From DATMRS01 sp035566015 (GTDB lineage: Bacteria > Pseudomonadota > Alphaproteobacteria > Sphingomonadales > Sphingomonadaceae): 64,000 nucleotides of DNA. Made by a program: the position numbers and the translations under genes. Position 1 is the stretch's first letter. Each line of letters opens with the position of its first letter. Below the pieces are notes generated by a model, which was not told where the DNA came from, did no database searches, and was given only the letters and a program-made list of their open reading frames with translations. This document shows positions 8,836-17,118 of the stretch, piece after piece. The DNA is taken from NCBI GenBank assembly GCA_035566015.1, contig DATMRS010000006.1, positions 124,001 to 188,000 of the forward strand, written 5' to 3'.

Positions 8836-9042
8836 GCCGGAGCGCCGGAAGGCAAGGTTGCGGGGCTGCGATGCTACGCATCGAGCCAGCAATTCAGATA
8901 CACACCTCACGCACGGGTGCATCCAGCTTTTCCGCCAGTTTTCGCGAGTGCGCCGAGAGTGCGCGGGATCGGCGGATCGGCAAAGCATCGCATTTGCGCC
9001 GTTTTTCGTGAGTGCAGCGCGCACTCGCGGGGAGGCGGCGCT
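8836..9042 (+). other. Candidate origin of transfer / operator region
   Basis: A 207-bp gap before the mobilization genes. It holds a strong hairpin at 8864-8887 (GGCT-bulge-CGATGC, loop TAC, GCATCGAGCC) and four copies of GAGTGCGC or its half: 8946-8953, 8957-8964, 9010-9015 (GAGTGC) and, inverted, 9019-9026. Hairpin plus iterated protein sites directly upstream of accessory, coupling and relaxase genes is the usual oriT layout for MobF systems. I do not see a nic sequence that I can name. A short open frame from 8828 shows no coding character. Confidence 0.5.
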
Positions 9043-9414
9043 ATGAAGCCGGTGCAATACACCGTCCGCCTGCCCGTCACGCATGACAAGGCGCTTCGGG
9101 CATTGGCCGAGCGGCACGGGATGAGCGTTTACGCCGTGCTTCAACGCAGCGTGAAGGCGGGTATCGCGGCGCTCTCCAACCCGCCCGCGTCCGACACCGG
9201 CAATCGTGAGATCATCGCCGAACTGGCGTCGGTCAGCACCCGTATCGTGGACGTGGAGCGGACGCTGGACCGGACCTTGTTCACCGCCTGCGCCGCCTAT
9301 TGCTACGCCCGCAATGCGGCGCTGGGCGCGCGCACGAACGATGAGACTGTCACCGCCGAGATCAACGCGGCCTATGATCGCCAGAGGCGGCTTTCACAGG
9401 AGAAGCAGCCATGA
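9043..9414 (+). CDS. Ribbon-helix-helix-like relaxosome accessory protein
   Basis: A 123-aa protein whose N-terminus reads like a ribbon-helix-helix domain: strand QYTVRLPV, then helices HDKALRALAERHGM and VYAVLQRSVKAGIAAL. The rest is predicted helical. ATG 9043 has GGGGAGG 7-8 bases upstream. Its stop overlaps the coupling-protein ATG (ATGA, 9411-9414), so the two are probably translated together. Small RHH proteins in this position (TrwA or TraM type) bind oriT repeats and repress their own operon; the GAGTGCGC repeats 17-97 bp upstream would be the obvious target. Confidence 0.68.
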   Translation: MKPVQYTVRLPVTHDKALRALAERHGMSVYAVLQRSVKAGIAALSNPPASDTGNREIIAELASVSTRIVDVERTLDRTLFTACAAYCYARNAALGARTNDETVTAEINAAYDRQRRLSQEKQP

Positions 9415-11276
9415 CCGGGCGCACCCAACCCCATGACCGGCGCATCCATGCCGACGCCCTGCGCCACCAACGGCTCGGCCATCAGTGGGGCCGCTTCAAG
9501 CGACATGTCGGTATCATGGCGGCATCGGTCGCCTTCGGCGCGTTCGCCGTGCCCTATATCATGCTGAATCAGGATCGGACGGACGCCACAGCCGCCTATG
9601 CCACGGCGAAGGCCAAGCTGGCCGTTACGTTCGGCAGGAACGCCGATGCTCCCATCAGCATTCACTTCCAAGGCCAAACCCTTGACGGCAAGTCCGCCCG
9701 CGCGACCATCGCGCATCCCTATTATCGCCAGTCGGTCCACCTCGCTTCTGCCTATGCCATACGCGGCGCGCAATTCGGCTTTGCCGCGTGGCTGTCCGGC
9801 CTGTTCCTGTTTCATGGAGCCATGCGGCGGCGGCGCGAGCGCGCCTTGCAGGATCGCGTCATCACCGGAACACGGGTGATACCGGAGAAGAAGCTGGCGA
9901 AGTTGGCCGCAAAGGAATCCGGTCCCCATGCGCTCGCCATCGGCAAGGTGCCGATCCCCGCGAAGCTGGAAACCCGGCACATGGCGATGATCGGCACGAC
10001 CGGCAGCGGCAAGACCACCGCCTTGCGCCAGATGCTCGACGGGATCGAGGCGCGCGGCGAAGCCGCCTTGGTCTATGACACCAGCGGCGAGTTCATCGCG
10101 CACTATTATAATCCGGCGCGCGGCGACGTGATCCTCAATCCCTTCGATGATCGCTGCGCTTTCTGGACGCCCTTCGCTGAGATCGCGCACCCCGCCGACG
10201 CGGCCCGCATCGCGCACCATTTCATCACCGACGCGCACGGTCAGCACGACAATGATGTATGGGTGGAGATCAGCCGCATCCTTGTCGCCAATATCCTTCG
10301 CGAACTCTGGAAGCAGGACAAGCCTACACAGGACAGGCCCACATTGGCCGACCTGCTGACCATGTTGCAGAATATGACCAAGGAGGACTTGAAGGAGCGG
10401 CTGAAAGACACGTCATCGGCCCGCACCTTCGCCGACGACGCCGACCGGGCGACTGGCAGCGTTCTGTTCATGCTCGCCAAGGCGGCCGACCTGATTCAGT
10501 TTCTCCGCGTCGAGGACAGCGGCGGCAAGCCCTTCGCCTTCCGCGACTTCATTCATGGGCTGGACAAGCGCACCGGCCCGCGCCCGTGGATATTCGTTCC
10601 CCGCAAGGAGGATTATTTCGAGGCGTCGAAGCCCTTGCTCGCCTGCTGGCTGGAATGCGCGGCCAGTGCAGTGCTGGGGCTTCCCCCGTCGCCCGACCGG
10701 CGCATCTGGTTCGTGCTGGACGAGCTGGCCGACTTGCCCCGCGTCGATAATCTGGCGCGGCTGTTGCCGGAGGGCCGCAAGTTCGGCGCGGCGGTGGTGC
10801 TGACCTTTCAGGCCTTGGGCCAGATGCAGAACCGCTACGGGCCGCAGATCGCGGAATCCATGCTGGGCTGCTGCAACACCAAGCTGTTCCTGCAAACCAT
10901 CGACGCGGAAACCCGGCAATGGGCGAGCGATGCCATCGGCAGTCAGGAGGTCGAGATCCAGACCATGACCGATGCGCTGGCCGATGGGGACAACGACCCT
11001 CGCACCACCTTGGGCCGGATACGCAGGGAGCGGCCCGCCGTGCTGGAAAGCGAATTACGCCTTCGCGCATATCAGGGATATTTACTGTTCCCCGATGGCT
11101 TGCCGGTGGCGCGGATCAGCTTGACCGCCGATCATGTCAAACGACGCGGGCCTGCTCGCCAGCCCGGATTCATCGCGGGCAAACCGGGCATGACGCTTTG
11201 GGAGCAAATGGGACTGGCCCCGCCCGAACCATCGCCACCGCCGCCACCATCGCCCGCCAGTCAGGGGCCTGTGTAA
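9411..11276 (+). CDS. Type IV coupling protein, TrwB/TraD family
   Basis: A 621-aa membrane-anchored DNA-pumping ATPase that links a relaxosome to a type IV secretion channel. Two TM segments lie at about 36-55 and 110-132. Walker A is GTTGSGKTTA (about 194-203) and Walker B IWFVLDELADL (about 431-441). DTSGEFI and the PWIFVPRKEDY segment fit the TrwB AAD-binding domain. The C-terminal tail ends in a proline run (PEPSPPPPPSPA). It overlaps its neighbours at both ends (ATGA before, TAATG after), indicating one transcript with the accessory and relaxase genes. Confidence 0.92.
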   Translation: MTGRTQPHDRRIHADALRHQRLGHQWGRFKRHVGIMAASVAFGAFAVPYIMLNQDRTDATAAYATAKAKLAVTFGRNADAPISIHFQGQTLDGKSARATIAHPYYRQSVHLASAYAIRGAQFGFAAWLSGLFLFHGAMRRRRERALQDRVITGTRVIPEKKLAKLAAKESGPHALAIGKVPIPAKLETRHMAMIGTTGSGKTTALRQMLDGIEARGEAALVYDTSGEFIAHYYNPARGDVILNPFDDRCAFWTPFAEIAHPADAARIAHHFITDAHGQHDNDVWVEISRILVANILRELWKQDKPTQDRPTLADLLTMLQNMTKEDLKERLKDTSSARTFADDADRATGSVLFMLAKAADLIQFLRVEDSGGKPFAFRDFIHGLDKRTGPRPWIFVPRKEDYFEASKPLLACWLECAASAVLGLPPSPDRRIWFVLDELADLPRVDNLARLLPEGRKFGAAVVLTFQALGQMQNRYGPQIAESMLGCCNTKLFLQTIDAETRQWASDAIGSQEVEIQTMTDALADGDNDPRTTLGRIRRERPAVLESELRLRAYQGYLLFPDGLPVARISLTADHVKRRGPARQPGFIAGKPGMTLWEQMGLAPPEPSPPPPPSPASQGPV

Positions 11277-14038
11277 TGGTCGCGTCCGTTTCCGCGCTGA
11301 CCAGTTCGGCGCAGGCCGCCAGCTATTATGAGGCAGACGACTATTATTCCGAAGGAGGCTTGTCGCCTTCGGAATGGCAGGGCCAAGGTGCGGAGGCGCT
11401 GGGTTTGTCCGGCGAGGTGGACCGCGAGCAGTTCCGCGACTTGCTGGATGGCAGGGTGGCGGGCGAGCAGCTTGGCACCTATCGGGACGGCCAGCTTGAG
11501 CATCGCCCCGGCTGGGACGTGACCTTGAGCGCGCCCAAGTCGGTGTCGATCATGGCCGAGGTCGCAGGCGATAGGCGGTTGATCGCGGCGCATGGCGAGG
11601 CCGTGAAGGTGGCGCTGGCCCATGTGGAGAAGCACATGGCCGCCACCCGTATCCGCGAAGGCGGCACCGTCAACCGGGAAGCCACCGGCAATCTGATAGT
11701 CGCCAGCTTCCAGCACGGCACCAGCCGCGCCCAAGACCCGCAGCTTCATACCCACAATGTCATCATGAACGCGACGCGGGACGAGGACGGCGCTTGGCGC
11801 AGCCTTGAACCGCGCGCCATATACCAGATTCAAAAGCAGATCGGCGCGATCTACCGGCAGGAACTGGCGTTGAAGGTGCGCGAACTCGGCTATGAGATCG
11901 AGACGGGCAAAGAGTCCATGTTCGAGATCAAGGGCATATTCGGCGAGGTGCTGGCCGCGTTGAGCACCCGCAGCGCCGAGATCGAGGCGGCATTGGCCGA
12001 GCGCGGCACGTCGCGCGATGCCGCCAGCGCCGCCGAAAAGCAGGTTGCCGCGCTCGACACGCGCGAAGCCAAGGTTGCCGCCGATCATGCTTCCCTTGTC
12101 GCGGACTGGCGCGAGACGGCGAGCGGGGCGGGATTTAGCACGGAGACGCGGCTGGCGATGATCGCGCAGGCCGAGGCGAGGGCGGCCGATTCTGCCCATC
12201 GCGCCGCCATCGCCATGCAGGGCGAGAATGCTGCCGTCCGCGCCATCGCCCATGCCGCCGCCAAGCTTGGCGAACGACAATCGGTCTTTTCCGCCGCCGC
12301 CTTGCAGGAAGAGGCCGGACGGATTGGGCTGGGCAAGATCAGTTACGCGCAGATCGGCGCGGCGATCAACACCGCGACCAGACAGGGCGACTTGATCGAC
12401 CGCACCTTTCAGGATCGGCGCGGCGCGGAGTTCACAGGGTTCACCACCCGGCAGAATGTCGAGACGGAAGCGAAAATGTTGCGGATCGAAGTAGAGGGGC
12501 GCGGGGCACTGGCTCCCATCGCGTCGGACCTTGCCGCCGCCAAGGCCGTTGCCACCGCATCGGCGCAATCGGAACGCGCGGGCCATAGCTGGAACGCCGA
12601 CCAGCGCAGTGCGACCGAGCAGCTATTGACCAGCCACAACCGCATCACCGCCGTTCAGGGCTATGCGGGCACCGCCAAGACCACCACCGTCTTGGCGACC
12701 TTCGCCCGCGAGGCCGAAGCGCGGGGCGTGTCCATCGTCGCGCTTGCCCCGACCGCATCGGCGGCGATGGTGCTGGGCGAGGCGCTAGGCGCGCGCAGCG
12801 ATACCGTTGCGCGCCATCTGCTATCCCCCGAACGCCCGCAGCCGGGCCAGTCCGCCGCGTGGATCGTGGACGAGGCTTCGCTTTTGTCGGCGCGCGAGAC
12901 CGCGCGGTTGTTCGACCTGGCCGACAAGCATGATGCCCGCATCATCCTTGTCGGAGACGTGAAACAGCTTGGTTCGGTCGAGGCTGGCGCGGCCTTCGCG
13001 CAGTTGCAGGGCGCGGGCATGGAAACCGCCAAGCTGGCCGAGATCGTGCGGCAGACCAACGACGCCACGAAAGAGGCCGTGCTGGCATCTATCGAGGGGG
13101 ACGCCCGGAAGGCCCTTGCCGCGCTGTACCGAGGCGGCGGGCAGATCATCGAAAACGCCGACCGCTCGACACGCTTCGCCGCCATTGCCGAGCGGTATGC
13201 GGCGCTGGACAAGGCGGGGCGCGCCCGCACCCTTGTCATCGAGCCGTCGCGCGAGGGGCGCGATACGCTGACCGCCGATATTCGCGATGCCCTCACCAGA
13301 TCGGGCGCGCTGACTGGCCCCACCGTCGCCGTGGAGAGCCTTGCCAACAAAGGACTGACCCGCGCCGAGGCCCGCGATCCCTTGAGTTATGACAAGGGCG
13401 ACGTGGTGAGGTTCACCCGCGACTATGCTGACAAGGGCGTGACGCGCGGCGAAGCCTATAGGGTCGAGAGTATTGATCCGGCGAAAGCCGCCATCGCGCT
13501 CAAATCGGAGGATGGACGGGACGTGGATTGGCGGTTGCGGCAATGGGGCGCGGGCAAAAGCCAAGCGTTTGCGTCGCAGCCGATGGACCTGAAATCCGGT
13601 GATGCCGTCCGGTTCACCCGCAACGACCGGGAGGCGGGCCGGATCAACGGCGGGCGCAGCGAGGTGGTCGCGGTGGATGTGCAGACCCGCACGGCCACCA
13701 TCCAGACGCCGGACGGCAGGACGGAAACCCTCAATCTCGATTCTGCCCGCGACCGGCACATTGCCCATGCCTATGTCGATACCGCCTTTGCCGCGCAGGG
13801 GCGCACCGCCGATCATGTGATGATCCATGCCGACAGCAAGGCGACTAACCTTGTCGATCAGAAATCCTTCTATGTCGGCATATCCCGCGCCAAGGAATCG
13901 GCCACCATCTTCACAAATGATCACGGCAAGCTGGTGTCCGCCATCAACGAGCGTGCGGGACAGGTGCAAACCGCCATTGTTCAGGCCGCCATGCCCGCGC
14001 CTGTCGCCGACAAGGTAGCGGGGGCCGGGATCGGGTGA
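11276..14038 (+). CDS. MobF family relaxase-helicase (TrwC/TraI-like)
   Basis: A 920-aa enzyme expected to nick oriT and unwind the transferred strand. The relaxase domain starts with paired tyrosines (SYYEADDYY, residues 16-24) and carries the metal-binding HTH of PQLHTHNVIMN near 157-159. After a long alanine/glutamate-rich linker comes a RecD-like superfamily 1 helicase: motif I GYAGTAKTTT (near 462), motif II WIVDEAS, motif III ILVGDVKQLG and motif VI YVGISRAKES. Motif I has alanine where GxGKT is usual. The start ATG overlaps the coupling-protein stop (TAATG) and gives the family N-terminus. Length is normal for a single-helicase MobF relaxase. Confidence 0.94.
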   Translation: MVASVSALTSSAQAASYYEADDYYSEGGLSPSEWQGQGAEALGLSGEVDREQFRDLLDGRVAGEQLGTYRDGQLEHRPGWDVTLSAPKSVSIMAEVAGDRRLIAAHGEAVKVALAHVEKHMAATRIREGGTVNREATGNLIVASFQHGTSRAQDPQLHTHNVIMNATRDEDGAWRSLEPRAIYQIQKQIGAIYRQELALKVRELGYEIETGKESMFEIKGIFGEVLAALSTRSAEIEAALAERGTSRDAASAAEKQVAALDTREAKVAADHASLVADWRETASGAGFSTETRLAMIAQAEARAADSAHRAAIAMQGENAAVRAIAHAAAKLGERQSVFSAAALQEEAGRIGLGKISYAQIGAAINTATRQGDLIDRTFQDRRGAEFTGFTTRQNVETEAKMLRIEVEGRGALAPIASDLAAAKAVATASAQSERAGHSWNADQRSATEQLLTSHNRITAVQGYAGTAKTTTVLATFAREAEARGVSIVALAPTASAAMVLGEALGARSDTVARHLLSPERPQPGQSAAWIVDEASLLSARETARLFDLADKHDARIILVGDVKQLGSVEAGAAFAQLQGAGMETAKLAEIVRQTNDATKEAVLASIEGDARKALAALYRGGGQIIENADRSTRFAAIAERYAALDKAGRARTLVIEPSREGRDTLTADIRDALTRSGALTGPTVAVESLANKGLTRAEARDPLSYDKGDVVRFTRDYADKGVTRGEAYRVESIDPAKAAIALKSEDGRDVDWRLRQWGAGKSQAFASQPMDLKSGDAVRFTRNDREAGRINGGRSEVVAVDVQTRTATIQTPDGRTETLNLDSARDRHIAHAYVDTAFAAQGRTADHVMIHADSKATNLVDQKSFYVGISRAKESATIFTNDHGKLVSAINERAGQVQTAIVQAAMPAPVADKVAGAGIG

Positions 14039-14207
14039 GTTCAACTGCGCGGTGCTGTGGAAATTTGTCAGGCTAACCAAAAAGTTGGCGACGAACATCG
14101 GTGAGGAATCTGACTGTTGTTCAAAATCTGTTCAAGGGAAGCGTGTTTGGCTAACGTGTATAAACGACCGCTCCCATGCTGCGGGGCAACACGATAGGAG
14201 AGCGCCA

Positions 14208-15113
14208 ATGCGGCGGCATAACCAGTTCTGCGGCGTATTGATCGCCGCCGGGATAGCGATGATCGCCTGTTCGGCCCAAGCCGCTGACAATAATTTCGGC
14301 AATCCTGCATACACCGATGAATTGGCAGGCCGAAAGGGCGCGGTTGATATCGTCGGCATCCAGCTCGGTATGCCGATCGGCGAGGCGATCAAAGCTCTGA
14401 AAGCCTATGATCCGAAAATCCAGATTACACCCGCCACCGGCGTTTTCGCGCTCAAGCCGGATATGAAGGTCACGCCGTTATACAAGGCGAGCGAAAGCCT
14501 GACGTCAGATGGCGATTTCGACCGATCCAGCAACGCGGAACGTTTTCTGATCCTAACCACCACCGCGCCAAGCAAGCCTTATGTTTGGGCTATCGTCCGC
14601 TGGATCAACTATCCGGATCGGGCGACAAGCCCGTTGATGGCGAATTTCACAAAAGACGTGATAGAAAAATACGGTGCGCCGAGCAATGGTGCTGATACAA
14701 ATCTAACCTTTAGTCATAGATGGTATATCGGGAGTAACGGGGAGCATTATGTTCCGCCGAAACTCCTAGGTTGCCCTTCCGACATCGGCATTCTATCGAA
14801 TGATAAATACACCAATAAAAGAACCTATTCGGAAATGATACAAGAGGGCCGATTGGCTTATCTGGCACCCGGCAACCACGAAGCGGTGACTAGGGTGGAT
14901 AATACACCGGCCTGTAACTTCGACGCACGAATAACAATCAACGCGGGTTCGGATGAACAGGGGCGGCTCGAAACCGTCACTATGGAAGCCGAAAACTATA
15001 AGCTAGGGTGGGCCGGCCTCGAATCCACACGGCAAGTCCTTCTCGCGGAGCAGAACGCCAAAAACGAAGCGGAGAGGCGGAAAGCCGGCCGACAGGCCGG
15101 TCCCAAACTGTGA
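14208..15113 (+). CDS. Exported protein of unknown function (cargo)
   Basis: A 301-aa protein with a clear signal peptide (MRRHNQFCGVLIAAGIAMIA, cleavage after AQA near residue 27). ATG 14208 has AGGAG eight bases upstream. The mature protein contains VDIVGIQLGMPIGEAIKALK, a pattern I recall from exported bacterial proteins of unknown role, and two cysteines (LLGCPSD, PACNFD) that could form a periplasmic disulfide. The C-terminus is a charged helix (EQNAKNEAERRKAGRQ). The A+T content is above that of the core genes. The 169 bp before it holds no gene; TATAAA at about 14159-14164 may be a promoter element. Confidence 0.68.
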   Translation: MRRHNQFCGVLIAAGIAMIACSAQAADNNFGNPAYTDELAGRKGAVDIVGIQLGMPIGEAIKALKAYDPKIQITPATGVFALKPDMKVTPLYKASESLTSDGDFDRSSNAERFLILTTTAPSKPYVWAIVRWINYPDRATSPLMANFTKDVIEKYGAPSNGADTNLTFSHRWYIGSNGEHYVPPKLLGCPSDIGILSNDKYTNKRTYSEMIQEGRLAYLAPGNHEAVTRVDNTPACNFDARITINAGSDEQGRLETVTMEAENYKLGWAGLESTRQVLLAEQNAKNEAERRKAGRQAGPKL

Positions 15114-15135
15114 TCACGATCCGTTGAGGGTCGCA

Positions 15136-15612
15136 CTAGCGATACTGCGTTCCGTCCCAAGCGAACACCACCTTGCGGGCGTCATACCTAAGATCGTGCA
15201 TTCCGTGATGCACGGTCGGGAGAACGATGGCCTTTGCAAAGAAGTATGCCAGCTCGATCGCCTTGGGCGCGTAGCCCTGGGCCGTTGCCAAAATGGCATA
15301 GCCTGCGCAGCCGCCCGATCCGCAATAACCGAAGCCGGGATCGTCAAGAGAGACTAGCAAATCAGGCCGCCCATCGCCGTTGATATCCGCATGAGCAACC
15401 GTAAATTGGACGCGGCGACCTGCATTCTTTTCAAAGTCAGACCATTCCTTGCCGAAGGAACTGCTAAGATCGCGCCGAACAACGGCGGTTTCGGCGGCTG
15501 TAGGCGAGCCATTGACAGCCACCTCTAATGGATAGCGCGCGGGCGCGGCGGCTGCACTCGTTCCGATCGCCAATCCTGCCGCCAATACTAGCGAGATGCA
15601 CAAGCCTTTCAT
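15136..15612 (-). CDS. Exported protein with Ca-binding-like DxNGDGxxD motif
   Basis: A 158-aa secreted or periplasmic protein. ATG 15612 is preceded by GAGGAGG and starts a signal peptide (MKGLCISLVLAAGLAIGTSA, cleavage after AAA). ADINGDGRPDLLVSL (mature middle) is the loop type found in FG-GAP and EF-hand-like calcium sites; a CGSGGCAG cysteine pair follows. It converges with the preceding cargo gene, 22 bp apart. No enzyme function can be inferred. Confidence 0.65.
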   Translation of the reverse strand: MKGLCISLVLAAGLAIGTSAAAAPARYPLEVAVNGSPTAAETAVVRRDLSSSFGKEWSDFEKNAGRRVQFTVAHADINGDGRPDLLVSLDDPGFGYCGSGGCAGYAILATAQGYAPKAIELAYFFAKAIVLPTVHHGMHDLRYDARKVVFAWDGTQYR

Positions 15613-15680
15613 CTCTATCCTCCTCGTCCATTCAAAAGTCATTGCCGATTATTCGGCTGGGGTGGGTCGGTGTGCCCCGG

Positions 15681-16313
15681 CTACGCTGAAACTGACTTGG
15701 GTGCGGCTTGGCTGACCTTGATCTGATCGCAAAGCGCCGAAACCTGATCCTTGAACGCACCATAGCGTCTTATTTCCCGGAAATAATAAACGGGACAGGG
15801 CGCCATGAGCAGCAGACCAAGAATCAAGCGTGACTGAATAATCTGATAGCCAAGCATCGATTGATAGCAGACGTATATTCCATATAGCAACAGAACAATC
15901 GTACCAATTCCAATAAGTGACTTGCCACAGGCTTCTTTTATCGCCGAATCTATAAAATACTTGGAGCCAGTGTTGTGATTCAAGATTGCCACAACGGGGC
16001 CTTTGGCCCAGCCGCTGGGTATGGCGCGGATAAACGATACCCAATGGCCCTGAGCCACAGCGAGATGCAAATCCTCGACTTTCAGCGATTCTTCCTGACC
16101 ATCGGCGGTGCGAATGATGATCTGGTCATGGGTCGTGGTTTTGGACTTCAGCTCGTCTTGCTTGATATAGCCCGAGCCATTGCTAATAACGCCCTCGCCA
16201 CCACCGCCGGAGATTTCGGTCGTCGCCCATTTTTTTGAATCCGTCACCTCTCCAGTTATGCTGTGAAGCGCAATCTGGCGTGAACCGGAATTGACGGTTG
16301 ATATCTGTGTCAC
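15681..16313 (-). CDS. Membrane protein of unknown function (cargo)
   Basis: A 210-aa protein: an N-terminal soluble part of about 120 residues rich in beta-formers (ITGEVTDSKKWATTEISGGG, then TTTHDQIIIRTADGQEE), then two hydrophobic helices (SLIGIGTIVLLLYGIYVCY and SRLILGLLLMAPCPVYYF) and a short cytoplasmic tail. No signal peptide. It lies 68 bp upstream of the DxNGDG protein on the same strand and may be co-expressed with it. The N-terminal region resembles membrane proteins that carry a small beta-barrel domain before a TM hairpin, but I cannot name the family. Confidence 0.62.
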   Translation of the reverse strand: MTQISTVNSGSRQIALHSITGEVTDSKKWATTEISGGGGEGVISNGSGYIKQDELKSKTTTHDQIIIRTADGQEESLKVEDLHLAVAQGHWVSFIRAIPSGWAKGPVVAILNHNTGSKYFIDSAIKEACGKSLIGIGTIVLLLYGIYVCYQSMLGYQIIQSRLILGLLLMAPCPVYYFREIRRYGAFKDQVSALCDQIKVSQAAPKSVSA

Positions 16314-16853
16314 TGTTTCCTTCCCCCTGCACCCATTGACATTTGCTATATGCTTTGAATCACGCCTGAGCTTTCTTTAACCTGAATTAACCATTCCTCA
16401 CATATTTTTCGCTGGTTAAGGAGGCTTGGCAATCGGCATCCTAACGCGGGCCGTAAATGGACCATAGCCTGAAAACCGCCCCTTCGTTTCCGGTTTTGGA
16501 AACCGCCTTGGGATCTAGGTCGAGAAAAAGGGGGTCGGATCAGGCGCCCCTGTGCGGTGCAACTCGGTTGTCGATAGGTCAGAATTGGATGGAAACAGAT
16601 GGAACAATAGGAGATGCTCGATATTTCAAGGTTGCGCATCAGGCCGCAAGCGAGGCGCGACGGAAATCTTCACGCTGACATTCCGGTAGAGTTCTGTTGC
16701 GCTGACGCAGAAAGTGCTATGAGGGGTCAGATAGTCCCGCGCGACGGCGGTTCGAGTCATTTTGCAGGCTGAAACTCCTAGGGCTTTTTTGGGGGCCTTT
16801 GCAGCCAGAGAAATCATTCAATTACTTGATATTAAATAGAAAATAACATCCAA
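16314..16853. other. Right end of the element, no gene recognised
   Basis: About 540 bp, comparatively A+T-rich. Short open frames exist on both strands (for example 16457-16678 and 16346-16639) but lack SD sequences and protein-like composition. TTTGGGGGCCT at 16788-16798 repeats the sequence at 5679-5689 near the left end. GGCGGTTCGAG at 16747-16757 resembles a tRNA T arm. This is most likely the non-coding attachment end of the element with regulatory DNA for the leftward cargo genes. Confidence 0.55.
16788..16798 (+). repeat. Subterminal repeat TTTGGGGGCCT (right copy)
   Basis: Identical to 5679-5689, in the same orientation, with an inverted copy at 5712-5722. The copies lie 56 bp inside the right att repeat and about 130 bp inside the left one. 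This fits arm-type integrase sites, though eleven bases is short enough for chance. Confidence 0.4.
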
Positions 16854-16869
16854 TTCGATTCCGGCTCGG
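16854..16869 (+). repeat. Right attachment repeat
   Basis: TTCGATTCCGGCTCGG, identical to the tRNA-Cys T-arm segment at 5533-5548. After it the sequence returns to chromosomal character. The flanking bases differ (GCCTCC left, CAAATC right), so the identity is limited to 16 bp. Confidence 0.88.
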
Positions 16870-17118
16870 CAAATCCTGTCGACAGTCGGTTACCGCGAGG
16901 CAGATCGCGTCCAACCGGTCTTCCCCGCCCGGCACAGCCGGAACGGGCATGAAGCGAAAGCGCTCGCGGATACAACGCCCCTTCCTGTCATCTCCTCTAC
17001 CGAATTTATACTCATGTTCGCGTTATCATTCGGGAATGGAGGCAATTTTTTGTCTCTCTCCTCCGAAATGGAGTCATTGCCGCTTACCTTCCTCCGATTC
17101 GGCGGCCAGAACGGAGGA

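Larger units (their letters stand above)
5533..16869 (+). mobile_element. Integrative mobilizable element in tRNA-Cys, 11.3 kb
   Basis: Bounded by a perfect 16-bp direct repeat, TTCGATTCCGGCTCGG, at 5533-5548 (inside the tRNA-Cys T arm) and 16854-16869. Contents in order: tyrosine integrase, membrane protein, excisionase-like protein, a 182-aa unknown, a candidate oriT, a small DNA-binding accessory protein, a TrwB/TraD-type coupling protein, a MobF relaxase, then three unknown cargo genes. There are no mating-pair (VirB-type) genes, so transfer would need a helper secretion system. The cargo half (about 14.2-16.85 kb) is visibly richer in A+T than the flanking chromosome. Boundaries are read from the sequence; mobility is inferred. 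Confidence 0.88.

Noticed and set aside
8828..9046. Open frame of 72 codons between the 182-aa gene and the accessory gene
   Set aside because: No SD, odd composition, and it covers the hairpin and GAGTGCGC repeats; better read as non-coding.
16346..16678. Short open frames on both strands at the right end of the element
   Set aside because: No ribosome-binding sites and no protein-like pattern.
16731..16757. T-arm-like GGCGGTTCGAG, possible scar of an older integration
   Set aside because: Only about 12 bases match the nearby tRNA-Val; no other tRNA parts and no paired repeat found.
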